Below are positions 44,487 to 53,533 of a DNA stretch of 62,417 bases, in pieces. The position numbers and the translations under genes are program-made. The notes below the pieces were generated by a model. That model was not told the DNA's origin, did not search any database, and saw nothing but the letters and a program-made list of their open reading frames with translations. Source of the stretch: CAYXLI01 sp964464925 (GTDB lineage: Bacteria; Acidobacteriota; Terriglobia; Bryobacterales; Bryobacteraceae); assembly GCA_964464925.1 (NCBI GenBank), contig CAYXLI010000032.1, positions 1-62,417 on the forward strand, read 5' to 3'. Each line of letters opens with the position of its first letter. The stretch's first letter is position 1.

Positions 44487-45803
44487 TCATCGGCGATAGA
44501 GAAGCCACGCGGCTACGCTCATAATACAAAGTGCTCCGATCATCTTGAATTCAAACAGGACCACGTTTGTCACTTCGGTTCCGGGAACCAGGGAGAATAC
44601 CAACGCGGTCAGCGTGACAACGAATCCAAGGGCCGCGGAGGTGCGGTAGCCCAGTTTCCAACCCGCGGCAAAGATGTATAAAAAGGGCACGGCATTCAGG
44701 AGAATGGCCGCGTCGAATAGGAACGTGTACGCCGCGCGAACGGTTTCGCCCAGGCACATACCCAGCACGAAGGCGGACGATACAACGGCGCCGCACAAAA
44801 TGGAGACATAAGGCGTGCCGTATCCAGGATGCAGGCGGCCGAATGCCGACGGCAGGTAACGATCGATTCCGAACAGATATGGCAAGCGGGATGACGCCGC
44901 CATGAGTCCGGCGAACTGCGCTGCGGCACTCAGGGCTACGACTGCCGCTAACAGAGCCGGGAGCCATGGGGCGTGAAGAACCTGACCAGCAATCGCGGCA
45001 GCCTGCGCGATACCGTACACCGGGTGAACCTCTCCAGCCGGCAGGACGGTGAGGATAGACGCGGCTCCGCTGACGAAGAAGATGGCGATCGCGAAGCTGG
45101 AGAGGAGAGCAGCTCGAGGTACAGTGCGCGCCGGGTCTGCGACTTCGCCGGCTATCAGACCGGCGAGTTCCAGGCCTGTGACGAAATAGGTCATTTGCGC
45201 CCATGTATTGAAGGTGGCGAAATCCCAGGAGAGAGCAAACGTGAAGTGAGTGGCAGAGGGCTTTTGCGTGAGGGTAAGTACGGCGGCGATGCCGAGAATG
45301 GTGAGCGTGGCGTACGTGCACATGGCGCCAATGTTCGTAAGCCGGCTGGTGATCCGCATGCCGAGGATGTTGAGCAACGAGCCGCCCCAGAGCAGCGTCA
45401 ACGTTGCGGTGATGACGAAGGCAGGCGCATCGGCCAGCCAACTGTAGCCTGGGCCGAGAATATGTGGACCGATGCCAGCTCCGAACATGATCACGGCAGG
45501 GAATAGCAGCAGGATGGCGATTGAGTACAACCAGGCGGAGAGAAATGCGTGCCAAGGTCCAAAGGCTTCGTGGATCCACACATAGAAGCCACCTTCCTGG
45601 GGGAAACGGCGGCCGAGTGCGGCAAACAAAATGGCCATCGGCAGGAAATAAATCGCCGTGCAGAGCATCATGAGCGGGATAGCCCGTGGACCTTCATGAG
45701 CGAGCGACGCGAAACTGCGCAAGCCCGCAACGACGGAGATGTTGAAGAGAGTGAGATCCAGGGTGCCGATTTTCCGGTGCAGCGCGGGAGCCGGACCACT
45801 CAT
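44487..45803 (-). CDS. Amino acid permease (APC superfamily)
   Basis: The 438-residue protein has about 12 hydrophobic helices. The N-terminal FNISVVAGLRSFASLAHEGP, LFAALGRRFPQEGGFYVWIHEAFGPWHAFLSAW and the GLELAGLIAGEVADPARTVPRAALLSSF region are typical of APC-family amino acid or polyamine permeases. Substrate unknown. It is transcribed divergently from the SWIM-SNF2 helicase gene, with a 50-bp gap. Confidence 0.88.
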   Translation of the reverse strand: MSGPAPALHRKIGTLDLTLFNISVVAGLRSFASLAHEGPRAIPLMMLCTAIYFLPMAILFAALGRRFPQEGGFYVWIHEAFGPWHAFLSAWLYSIAILLLFPAVIMFGAGIGPHILGPGYSWLADAPAFVITATLTLLWGGSLLNILGMRITSRLTNIGAMCTYATLTILGIAAVLTLTQKPSATHFTFALSWDFATFNTWAQMTYFVTGLELAGLIAGEVADPARTVPRAALLSSFAIAIFFVSGAASILTVLPAGEVHPVYGIAQAAAIAGQVLHAPWLPALLAAVVALSAAAQFAGLMAASSRLPYLFGIDRYLPSAFGRLHPGYGTPYVSILCGAVVSSAFVLGMCLGETVRAAYTFLFDAAILLNAVPFLYIFAAGWKLGYRTSAALGFVVTLTALVFSLVPGTEVTNVVLFEFKMIGALCIMSVAAWLLYRR

Positions 45804-45853
45804 GTGTGTGCGATTGTAACAGGCGCATGAAGCCAGGCGGCTAAAATCGAGGT

Positions 45854-48800
45854 TTGCCAGACAGAGTTCAACTTACGAGGCTGCTTTCTCAAATGTTCCC
45901 GCGTCACATCCAGGGCCGCGGGGTACTGATTCGTTATTCGGACATTCGGATCCTAGGAACGAGCGCGGAACAGATCTTCGCTAAGATTCGCGGCACATCG
46001 GATTACGAGACGAAACTCACGCTACGCCCGGATGGTGTGGCCCTCGCCTGCACGTGTCCTTATTTTGAGACGGCCGGCGCGTGCAAACATCTTTGGGCAC
46101 TCCTGTTGTACGTCGATTCGAAACGTCTGCTGGATCCTGAATTGGAGAAAGCTATTTTAGAGCAGCGAATCTACGAGGAACGCACCGGCTCCAAACTGTT
46201 TCAAGATTCGGACGAAGATCTGCTTCCACCACTTCGTCCCGTGCCGCCACCTTCGCAACAGCTTCCGCCCCCTCCGGAATGGCGAGCCAAATTGTCGAAA
46301 CTGCCGCAGGGAACGAATCCTTTACCGGAACCTGAGGTATGGCCCGACACGCGAGAGATTCTCTATTCGGTGAACGAATCCTCCGGCACCGGTTGGGGCA
46401 GCGTCACGCTGCGAGTCTGGACGAGAGACTGCAGCAAAACAGGCAAACGGTTGAGGGCGAAGCCGATCCACTGTGACCGGAAGGATCTGCTAGCCATTCC
46501 GAACAAGGAAGACCAGGAGATTCTGGTCAGCTTGTGCGGGGCGGGACGAGGCACTTTTATCTATTCCATGAGCGAAGGGCCGGTCTCTGGCGAATACCTG
46601 CTGACACGCGACCTGGCACTCCGTTTACTGCCGCGGATGTGCGCGCTGGAGCGCTGCTTTTTCACACTGGATGTGGAGCGCGGAGACTTTCAGCCGCTGG
46701 AATGGAATCCGGACGAATGGCGGTTGATAATTGAAATCCGTAAAGAAGGCGAGGGATGGGTCGCCGAGCCGCTGCTAGAAAGAGAGGGAGAGCGGCGCGG
46801 ACTGGCGAGCGTGAGTTTTCTGGAAGCCGGCCTGGTTGTCGCAGGACAGAGCATCTCCCCAATCGCGAAGAATCAGCAATCGATGTGGCTACAGCCACTG
46901 CGTCAAATGGGGAAAATCCAGTTCCCGGAATCGGCTCGCGACGACGTCGTCATCGAGTTCCTAAACAAGAGCGCGCCACCTCCGCTGGACCTTCCAGCCG
47001 AAGCTCGTTTCCGCGAAGAAAAAGGAACGCCTGTAAAGGTAATCCGTTTCGATCCCGCCGGTCCGGATTCGATGTCAGGACCGCCCATGCTGCGAGGGGA
47101 GGCACGTTTCAAGTATGGCGACGCTTCCGTGAACCCTGGGGCGCTCGGTCATGCGCTGTTCCGAAAAGACCAGCGGCTCATTCTCCACCGTGATGTAAAC
47201 GCAGAGAACCTGGCAGTTCAGGAACTGGTCCGGCTGGGTATGACCCGCACAGGGAAACTCGATGATTGGTTCTGGTTACTGGAACAGTCGCGGTTGGGAG
47301 CGGTGGCTCCTGAATTGCTGCGCTCGGGTTGGCACGTTGAGGTCGAGGGACACGCATTCATCCGGCCGGACCGGTCGCGTACAGGCATCTCGTCAGGCAT
47401 CGATTGGTTCGATGTGAATGCCGAAGTGGACTTCGGCAACATGACAGTGGGGCTGCCGCAACTCCTGGAGGCACTGCAGAACGGGTCGGACCTGGTCGCG
47501 CTGCCGGACGGAAGTTTGGGGTTGATTCCAGCCGAACTGCGGGATCAGATGATGACGATGATGCGGCTCGGGCGGGTGGAAGAGGGAAGCATCCGCTTCC
47601 ATCGCGCACACACGGGTCTCCTGGATGCGCTCCTGGCTACGGCTCCCGAAGTGCAAGTGGATGAAACCTTTCTCCGGATGCGGGAAGAGTTGCGGCGGTT
47701 CACGGGGATTGAACCGGCGGAGCAGCCTCCCGGATTCCGCGGTCAGCTTCGCGACTACCAGAAAGCGGGACTGGCTTGGATGCACTTCCTGCGGCGCTTC
47801 GGATTTGGCGGCTGCCTGGCGGACGACATGGGTGTGGGTAAGACCGCGCAGGTGCTCGCATTGCTCGAGACGCGCAGGCAGCAGGGGGATGGACCTTCGC
47901 TCGTCGTGGTGCCCAAATCATTGGTGTTCAACTGGCAGGAGGAGGCAGCGCAATTCACTCCGGATATGCGGGTGCTGGCGCACGTCGGCGTGGAGCGCAG
48001 CGTGGAATCGATCCGCGATTACGACCTGATCCTGACGACCTACGGGACGCTGCGCCGCGACGTTCCGGTACTGCGTGAGATTGAATTCGACTACGTGATT
48101 TTGGATGAAGCCCAGGCCGTGAAGAACCCGGCTTCCGAATCCGCGAAAGCAGTGCGGCTGCTCCGAGGGAAGCACCGTCTGGCGATGAGCGGCACGCCCA
48201 TCGAGAACCACCTCGGCGAGTTGTGGAGCATCTTCGAGTTTCTAAATCCCGGCATGCTTGAGGCAGCCAATATCTTCCGTGGCGCTAAGAAGAACGCGCG
48301 CAGCGTAAGCGAGGAGATAAGGCCCTGGCTGGCGCACGCACTGCGGCCCTTCCTGCTGCGAAGAACCAAACAACAGGTGGCCAAAGAACTGCCTCCGAAA
48401 ATGGAGCAGACGCTGGTGTGCGAAATGGAAACGAAGCAGCGGGAGCTCTACGATGAGCTGCGCGTGCACTACCGGCAGTCTCTGCTCGGCCGGATTGACC
48501 GGCAGGGCTTGGCAAAGTCGAGGATGCATGTGCTGGAGGCGTTGCTGCGACTGCGGCAGGCGGCGTGTCACCCGGGACTGATCGATAAGAACCTTGAGAG
48601 TGGCGAAAGTGCTAAGCTCGATCTCCTCATAGACCAATTGGAGGAAGTAACCGAAGAGGGTCACAAAGCACTTGTGTTCTCGCAGTTCACGTCCTTGCTC
48701 GCGATTCTGGAAACGCGAATGAAGAAAGCCGGCATCACGTACGTGTATTTAGACGGGAGCACGACGGCAGCCGAGAGGAAGCGGCGTGTGAACAAGTTTC

Positions 48801-49120
48801 AAACCGATGAGGCAACCCGTGCATTCCTCATCAGCCTGAAGGCAGGCGGACTCGGGCTGAATCTAACGGCAGCGGATTATGTATTCCTACTCGATCCCTG
48901 GTGGAATCCTGCGGTGGAGGCACAGGCGATCGACCGCGCGCACCGGATCGGGCAGACGCAGCACGTGTTCGCCTACCGTTTGATTGTGAAGGACACAGTG
49001 GAGGAAAAGATCCTCGAACTGCAGAAGACCAAACGGGATCTGGCCACAGCGATCGTGTCTGAGGACAGCAGTGTATTTCAGTCTCTCAAGAGGGAAGATT
49101 TGGAAATGCTGCTCTCCTGA
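45854..49120 (+). CDS. SWIM-domain SNF2/RapA-like helicase
   Basis: The 1088-residue protein starts with a SWIM zinc finger (LACTCPYFETAGACKHLWALL, CxCx(n)CxH) near residues 65-90, a less conserved ~500-residue middle, and an SNF2 helicase core at about 620-1080. The core has the DDMGVGKTAQVLALL Walker A, DEAQ Walker B (VILDEAQAVKNP), AMSGTPIENHLGELWSIFEFLNP, LISLKAGGLGLNLTAADYVFLLDPWWNPAVEAQAIDRAHRIGQ and the final motif. SNF2 proteins with SWIM zinc fingers are common in bacteria; their role is poorly known. The TTG start has only a close GAGG site; ATG at 45893 is an alternative. Confidence 0.9.
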   Translation: MPDRVQLTRLLSQMFPRHIQGRGVLIRYSDIRILGTSAEQIFAKIRGTSDYETKLTLRPDGVALACTCPYFETAGACKHLWALLLYVDSKRLLDPELEKAILEQRIYEERTGSKLFQDSDEDLLPPLRPVPPPSQQLPPPPEWRAKLSKLPQGTNPLPEPEVWPDTREILYSVNESSGTGWGSVTLRVWTRDCSKTGKRLRAKPIHCDRKDLLAIPNKEDQEILVSLCGAGRGTFIYSMSEGPVSGEYLLTRDLALRLLPRMCALERCFFTLDVERGDFQPLEWNPDEWRLIIEIRKEGEGWVAEPLLEREGERRGLASVSFLEAGLVVAGQSISPIAKNQQSMWLQPLRQMGKIQFPESARDDVVIEFLNKSAPPPLDLPAEARFREEKGTPVKVIRFDPAGPDSMSGPPMLRGEARFKYGDASVNPGALGHALFRKDQRLILHRDVNAENLAVQELVRLGMTRTGKLDDWFWLLEQSRLGAVAPELLRSGWHVEVEGHAFIRPDRSRTGISSGIDWFDVNAEVDFGNMTVGLPQLLEALQNGSDLVALPDGSLGLIPAELRDQMMTMMRLGRVEEGSIRFHRAHTGLLDALLATAPEVQVDETFLRMREELRRFTGIEPAEQPPGFRGQLRDYQKAGLAWMHFLRRFGFGGCLADDMGVGKTAQVLALLETRRQQGDGPSLVVVPKSLVFNWQEEAAQFTPDMRVLAHVGVERSVESIRDYDLILTTYGTLRRDVPVLREIEFDYVILDEAQAVKNPASESAKAVRLLRGKHRLAMSGTPIENHLGELWSIFEFLNPGMLEAANIFRGAKKNARSVSEEIRPWLAHALRPFLLRRTKQQVAKELPPKMEQTLVCEMETKQRELYDELRVHYRQSLLGRIDRQGLAKSRMHVLEALLRLRQAACHPGLIDKNLESGESAKLDLLIDQLEEVTEEGHKALVFSQFTSLLAILETRMKKAGITYVYLDGSTTAAERKRRVNKFQTDEATRAFLISLKAGGLGLNLTAADYVFLLDPWWNPAVEAQAIDRAHRIGQTQHVFAYRLIVKDTVEEKILELQKTKRDLATAIVSEDSSVFQSLKREDLEMLLS

Positions 49121-50604
49121 GCGGGCCTGTTTCGTTTGCGTTCGGCGAGAAACACTCCCGCATCCTGGCTGAGTACCGTCCATTCCTCCGGACGGTGCCT
49201 TACGGCTGCGGCGAGGCCGCTGGCCTTCGGGACGAACACCGCGTCGACCGAATAGCGTCGCAACAGATCTTCCCAACCGTACTCGCCGTTCAGCGCGTCC
49301 AGGTACTGTTGTGAAAAGTCGCCGCCGAACAAGTCGCCGCGTCCATCGATGAATGATTTGAAATGCGGATACAGCCGGTAGGTAAGATAGTCGCTCCAGG
49401 CATCTGTTGAGTACACACGGTGATCGGAGAGCAATTGCGCATTTGCCTCGGTGGCCCGAACTGGAAAACGCTCCTCAGAGAAAGTCATGGCGTGCGGGTA
49501 GGCGGAGAACACTGCAACCGCGGCGCACACCGCGAGCAGCGGCCACACCGTACTGCGTTCCAGCGAAGGCGCATAATCGCGCCCAACCTGCCGCAGTGTT
49601 CCGAGCACGGTGTTGCGGCCGAGTTGCAAGGAACGAAACCATATTGATGCTTTTTGGGACGCTAAGGGAAACAGAACCAGCGCATAGATCGGAATGTGGC
49701 GTACGGAGAGGAGAGCCGCGTGTGCCCATGCGAGGATCCACAAGGCGCGGGCAAAATCCTTTTCTTTCACGAGAAACACAGCGACAGCGATTCCGGTAAG
49801 CAGCAACAGTTCGAAGTACACGCCTTCGGTAGATCGAAAGTTCGGCGGTTGATGCTCCTGAATGAGTTTCGAGACCCAGGATCCTTGCACGAACGAAACG
49901 ACATGCGCGTGCACCCGAAACCCATAAGGGTTCAGGGCAGAAGCGAGCAGGCATGAGACGGTCAGGGCAGCGTATCGCATCGCGCTTCGGAAGCTTCCTT
50001 CGAGCGCCTTGCCGCCGGCCAGGATTGCAGTCGAGACGACCAGCGCGATAAACCCTGGATGCAGATTTGCCCACACCACAGTCAAAGGAACCAGCAGCCA
50101 GATGAGATTCGAGGGCTGATATAAGTCCAGATCTAGCGCGCGGAAGGCGATGGCGCAAAACATCAGCGTGAACAAGTGAGGTCTGGCGACGAAATGGATG
50201 GAGGAAGCTCCGATCACCAAGTGAAGTAGGAAGATGACAACCAGAGCCTCACCGCCGCGAAGGATGCTGTGGCGCGTTACATAGCAGATTGTGAACGCGA
50301 TCATTGCACCGCAAAAGACGACAACGCCGTTCATACCCAGCGCGGAGTGCAGAATAGAAAACACGACGCCAGCCAGCCACTCAAAGGCAAACCAGGGCCG
50401 GCCTGCATAGGTGAAGGACAGCATGTCGACACGGGGCACCTGATGGTGCGCCAACACGTAATCTCCGATCCGTATATGGCTGCCGGTGGCTGCATCCTGC
50501 AGGAGTCCACCGTGCCCTTCCGACATCGAGAAAGCCAGCAGCCATGCAAACAATGCAATGAAAAGCCAATCGCACAAGGAGGGTAGGCGTGTGGACACCG
50601 GCAT
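49078..50604 (-). CDS. Multi-pass membrane protein, glycosyltransferase-like
   Basis: The 508-residue protein has about ten predicted transmembrane helices across residues 1-380 and a C-terminal soluble tail (RVYSTDAWSDYLTYRLYPHFKSFIDGRGDLFG). The layout resembles polyprenyl-sugar glycosyltransferases of the DUF2723/GT39-like type, but no catalytic signature is certain. It converges on the SNF2 gene, overlapping its 3' end by 43 bp. Confidence 0.6.
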   Translation of the reverse strand: MPVSTRLPSLCDWLFIALFAWLLAFSMSEGHGGLLQDAATGSHIRIGDYVLAHHQVPRVDMLSFTYAGRPWFAFEWLAGVVFSILHSALGMNGVVVFCGAMIAFTICYVTRHSILRGGEALVVIFLLHLVIGASSIHFVARPHLFTLMFCAIAFRALDLDLYQPSNLIWLLVPLTVVWANLHPGFIALVVSTAILAGGKALEGSFRSAMRYAALTVSCLLASALNPYGFRVHAHVVSFVQGSWVSKLIQEHQPPNFRSTEGVYFELLLLTGIAVAVFLVKEKDFARALWILAWAHAALLSVRHIPIYALVLFPLASQKASIWFRSLQLGRNTVLGTLRQVGRDYAPSLERSTVWPLLAVCAAVAVFSAYPHAMTFSEERFPVRATEANAQLLSDHRVYSTDAWSDYLTYRLYPHFKSFIDGRGDLFGGDFSQQYLDALNGEYGWEDLLRRYSVDAVFVPKASGLAAAVRHRPEEWTVLSQDAGVFLAERKRNRPAQESSISKSSLLRD

Positions 50605-50687
50605 TTGCTCTATTCTCGCTTACGCCCCTTTGAGACCGTGACGTGGAACTGTAACGCCCCATCGCGCGATGGATCTAAAGGAGAGAG

Positions 50688-51011
50688 ATGAAACGCGTAG
50701 TCCTGATTCTAGCTTCACTCTGTTCAGCAGCGTGCATCCGTAATGTCGACGTGCCCGCGGCACGTACCTTGAGCGGAGAGGCGGTCCGCGAGGGTTGTCT
50801 GAATCAGACGGCCTCGGGAGAATATGTACTGGCCGACGGAAAGACCGGCGAGCAACTCGGCGTTACCGGCAATCCGGATCTACAACTCCACGCCGGAAAT
50901 CACGCCGTGAGACTGATCGGGATGCTCGGCACGGAGAGCGGAGGCAGAGGAATGCGCGTGATTCAGATTGAACACCTTGCTGCTGCCTGCCGCGCTCCGT
51001 TCCCGAAATAG
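50688..51011 (+). CDS. Small predicted lipoprotein
   Basis: The 107-residue protein has a lipoprotein-type signal, VVLILASLCSAAC, with Cys16 as the likely lipidation site. The mature part (TLSGEAVREGCLNQTASGEYVLADGKTGEQLGVTGNPDLQLHAGNHAVRLIGMLGTE) looks like a compact beta domain of the DUF5818-like kind found in Acidobacteria. An AGGAGAG site precedes the ATG. Function unknown. Confidence 0.6.
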   Translation: MKRVVLILASLCSAACIRNVDVPAARTLSGEAVREGCLNQTASGEYVLADGKTGEQLGVTGNPDLQLHAGNHAVRLIGMLGTESGGRGMRVIQIEHLAAACRAPFPK

Positions 51012-51080
51012 CAATCGCACTGGCGGTCACGCTACACTAGTGGAAAGTAACGCCTTCTTTGTAGCCAGTCTCTTCAATCT

Positions 51081-51154
51081 TCCCCGGTCGTCTAACGGTA
51101 GGACAGCGGCCTTTGGAGCCGTGAATCGTGGTTCGAATCCATGCCGGGGAGCCA
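51081..51154 (+). tRNA. tRNA-Gln (anticodon TTG), island attachment site
   Basis: TCCCCGG at the 5' end pairs with CCGGGGA at 51144-51150, followed by G and an encoded CCA. The anticodon stem GCGGC/GCCGT encloses CTTTGGA, giving anticodon TTG (glutamine CAA). The T arm GGTTCGAATCC is intact. A tyrosine recombinase gene lies just downstream, so its 3' end is probably the integration site attL of a genomic island. Confidence 0.95.
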
Positions 51155-51187
51155 CACCATTTATAATCAATAGTTTGCGATTGTGAT

Positions 51188-51216
51188 TTGACACCGTGTA
51201 CGAGTACTCGTACACT
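51188..51216 (+). promoter_or_regulatory. Integrase promoter with a perfect 20-bp palindrome
   Basis: TTGACA (51188-51193) and TACACT (51211-51216) form a good sigma-70 promoter with 17-bp spacing. GTGTACGAGTACTCGTACAC (51196-51215) is a perfect palindrome covering the spacer and the -10. A dimeric repressor or excisionase bound there would block integrase transcription. The expected transcript start is at about 51223, coinciding with a GTG codon in the integrase frame. Confidence 0.75.
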
Positions 51217-51222
51217 GAAGGA

Positions 51223-52389
51223 GTGTCTCAGGCTATAAAAAGCCTCGTTTTATACAAGCGACACCTCCAGGGTTGCTCCGTCCACAAGAGTCGTGTGCCA
51301 CGCAAGAAGCGCCGCTTTTGGATGGATTGCGATTGCCCAATCTGGATTCATGGTCGCACACCGACCGGTGATATAGTTCCTCGCCAGAGCACACAGTTCT
51401 CGGACTTGAAGCGGGCGGAAGCGTTGCGCGCGTCGCTGATGGCGCAAGTCCAAAGGGACTCCGTGACCGGGCCGCCGCTCTCTGAATGCATCGAGAAATA
51501 TCTCGCGACGCGCGAGCAGGATCTCGACGCGCGGACTCTCAATCAGCACCGGCTCGCGCTCGAAAGGCTCCAGCGGTTTCTTGCGGCGCAGAACGTTATT
51601 CACGTCCGCGAAATGACTGTGGATCATCTGGAGACGTTCAAGACAGCCGGCTTGCCGAAGGCGATGCGGATGACAACGAAGGCCACGACCTTCGCAAAGA
51701 TCCGGTGCTTTCTCCGCGCTGCTTTTCGGCGGGGGTGGATCAAAGAGGCGCTCGTCGATAAGGTCACGACGGTCAAGGCGGTTTACGACCAGAAGGAACC
51801 GTACACCGATGAGGAGATTGCGACCATCCTCGATCATGCTTCGCAACTGGACGGGGGAACGCACGGATACGCTAAGCAGGCCGACACGTTCCGGCTTCTC
51901 CTGGAATTGATGATGGCAACCGGATTACGCGTTGGCGATGCTGTCGGCTTCGACCCCCGTGCGCTCTCGAAGGGAGAAAGCTTGTGGATCTACACGTATC
52001 AGCCGCAGAAGCAGAAGCGGGCCGAAAAGCCGAAGCTCCTTGAAGCGTACATCACGAACGAGATGAAGAAGCGGATCGACGCGTGCCAGTGGCTTTCGAT
52101 GAAGGGGCCATTCTGGTACGGCGCGGGAAGTGATCCAACACCGCTCGCACAGGCCGTTTACGAAAGAATGCAGAATATCGGCGAGCGTGCAGGAATCGCC
52201 GATTGCCGCCCGCATCGACTCCGGGATACGTTCGCGGTCCGCGCATTGCTCCGCGGCATGCAACTCGAAGACGTTTCGCGTCTGCTCGGGCATGCTAGCG
52301 TTAAGGTCACCGAGACGTATTATGCGAAGTGGATCGGGAGCCGAAAGCGCAGGCTGGAGCGGTTGGTTGCTGAATCGCTCAAGAATTAG
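51223..52389 (+). CDS. Tyrosine recombinase (integrase) of the tRNA-Gln island
   Basis: The 388-residue protein has the phage-integrase layout: an N-terminal arm/SAM-like domain (EKYLATREQDLDARTLNQHRLALERLQRFLA) and a catalytic domain from about residue 180. The catalytic residues are visible: Arg in ATGLRVGDA, His/Arg in HRLRDTFAVRALL, His in LGHASVKVTETYY and the nucleophilic Tyr in ETYYAKW. The frame stays open upstream to 51196, but the predicted promoter places the transcript start near GTG 51223, implying a leaderless or very short leader. It catalyses integration or excision of the island at tRNA-Gln. Confidence 0.88.
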   Translation: MSQAIKSLVLYKRHLQGCSVHKSRVPRKKRRFWMDCDCPIWIHGRTPTGDIVPRQSTQFSDLKRAEALRASLMAQVQRDSVTGPPLSECIEKYLATREQDLDARTLNQHRLALERLQRFLAAQNVIHVREMTVDHLETFKTAGLPKAMRMTTKATTFAKIRCFLRAAFRRGWIKEALVDKVTTVKAVYDQKEPYTDEEIATILDHASQLDGGTHGYAKQADTFRLLLELMMATGLRVGDAVGFDPRALSKGESLWIYTYQPQKQKRAEKPKLLEAYITNEMKKRIDACQWLSMKGPFWYGAGSDPTPLAQAVYERMQNIGERAGIADCRPHRLRDTFAVRALLRGMQLEDVSRLLGHASVKVTETYYAKWIGSRKRRLERLVAESLKN

Positions 52390-52720
52390 CTTTCGATGTT
52401 GGCCTAGTAAAACCTCGGCTTAACGCTGCGCCGCTACCTGGATTGAATGAGATGGCTATTATAGCCCGGTGTCGGGTTGCATCGGGCCCATTCAAACATG
52501 GTGTGTGGAGGTTGACCTTTTCGACGAAGCCCAGCATGCGCCCGGCGTTCCACTCCGTAGCGAAACCGGCGCCCGCGGCGGAATATTTCTCGCGGTTGGC
52601 TAATAGTGAAGCGAAGGCAATTTCTTCAAGCGCCTTGCGAAAATGCAGAGAAAGCGGCTCCACGTTGAGATCCTGGTGTCCGGTGTCGATCTGACCAGCA
52701 AACACCCGTGTCCACGATAC
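52379..52720 (-). pseudogene. Decayed gene remnant beside the integrase
   Basis: The frame carries one convincing protein-like block, TRVFAGQIDTGHQDLNVEPLSLHFRKALEEIAFASLLANREKYSAAGAGFATEWNAGRMLGFVEKVN, then degrades into an unrelated tail that ends at 52379 beside the integrase stop codon. A stop codon at 52721-52723 cuts it off at the N-terminus and there is no ribosome-binding site, so both ends are lost. The block resembles proteins often found in mobile and defence loci, but I cannot name the family firmly. No functional gene is seen between 52390 and 52792. Confidence 0.5.
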
Positions 52721-52792
52721 TCACGTGGTGGCGGACCGTTCGATGTAAGTTGCAGTAAATCTAGATATAATTGGGCACTCTGGAACCTGTTA

Positions 52793-53503
52793 TCAATGCG
52801 GTCGCGCCGCGCGCTTGTTAAACGATGCGATCCAGGACTCATGTTCGACTTTCAAGTTCTCGACGACTGCCTGCACGACTGCATCATCGATTGCCTGTGG
52901 CTGGCCGTGAGCGAAAAGATTGCGTCGTTCCTGAATCTGGGCCAGGTGAGGCCAGAGACCGCCGTGGCCTACTTCCTCCAGATCCCCCTTATAGGTGGAG
53001 TTGAAGGCAACGCGATAGAGATCGTTCAGCCGGGCGCCAATCGCAGAGTACCGCAGGGTGTCATCCAGGAGACGGCTGGGCACCTCGCTGAGCCCAGCGC
53101 GAAGTAACAGTTCAATGCGAGTCTCGAAGTAACTCCAAAAGAGAAGCACGATGGAGGCTCTCGGGGATGGTTTGTTGTCCGGTGAGAAACCGGGAAAGCG
53201 CTCCGAGTCCAGCACCGGCCGTTTCCACTCGCGCTCCATCATCGCGAGGTATATCCAGTCTTCATAGAGGCCTTCAGCTCCCATGAATGCGGCCGGTACA
53301 AGAAATTCACGCCCCTGTTCATCGGGCATGAGCTGCGATGCCATACTGAAGGGCGCATCTCCACAGACGTTGCATGGACCTTCGAAGGTGCGAATGCCGC
53401 GGCAACGTCCACAAATCGTGTAATCGCTCCAAATCCTGCTCCAGGATTTCTCTTCCGGCAACTGTTTGTACCAGCTGGGCGTAGATGGTGTCTGCGTACT
53501 CAT
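52793..53503 (-). CDS. Zinc ribbon plus HEPN-domain protein, putative RNase (last gene of the Ubl operon)
   Basis: The 236-residue protein has an N-terminal zinc ribbon with C31, C34, C44 and C47 (CGRC and CNVC). A helical C-terminal half follows with SYFETRIELLLRAGL and ERRNLFAHG. The R194-x4-H199 motif (RNLFAH) is the catalytic signature of HEPN ribonucleases; the upstream SYFE segment matches the usual HEPN helix 1. HEPN proteins are common toxins or effectors in defence systems. The gene lies 30 bp after the ClpP-class protease gene and ends the operon. It is predicted to cleave RNA when activated; activity is inferred from the motif. Confidence 0.7.
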   Translation of the reverse strand: MSTQTPSTPSWYKQLPEEKSWSRIWSDYTICGRCRGIRTFEGPCNVCGDAPFSMASQLMPDEQGREFLVPAAFMGAEGLYEDWIYLAMMEREWKRPVLDSERFPGFSPDNKPSPRASIVLLFWSYFETRIELLLRAGLSEVPSRLLDDTLRYSAIGARLNDLYRVAFNSTYKGDLEEVGHGGLWPHLAQIQERRNLFAHGQPQAIDDAVVQAVVENLKVEHESWIASFNKRAARPH

Positions 53504-53533
53504 AGCCTTCTTCTATTCGGCGACTTTCGTCGC

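Noticed and set aside
51027..51215. A minus-strand frame beginning MYEYSYT opposite the integrase start
   Set aside because: It arises because the 20-bp palindrome reads the same on both strands, and it runs across the tRNA-Gln gene. It has no ribosome-binding site.
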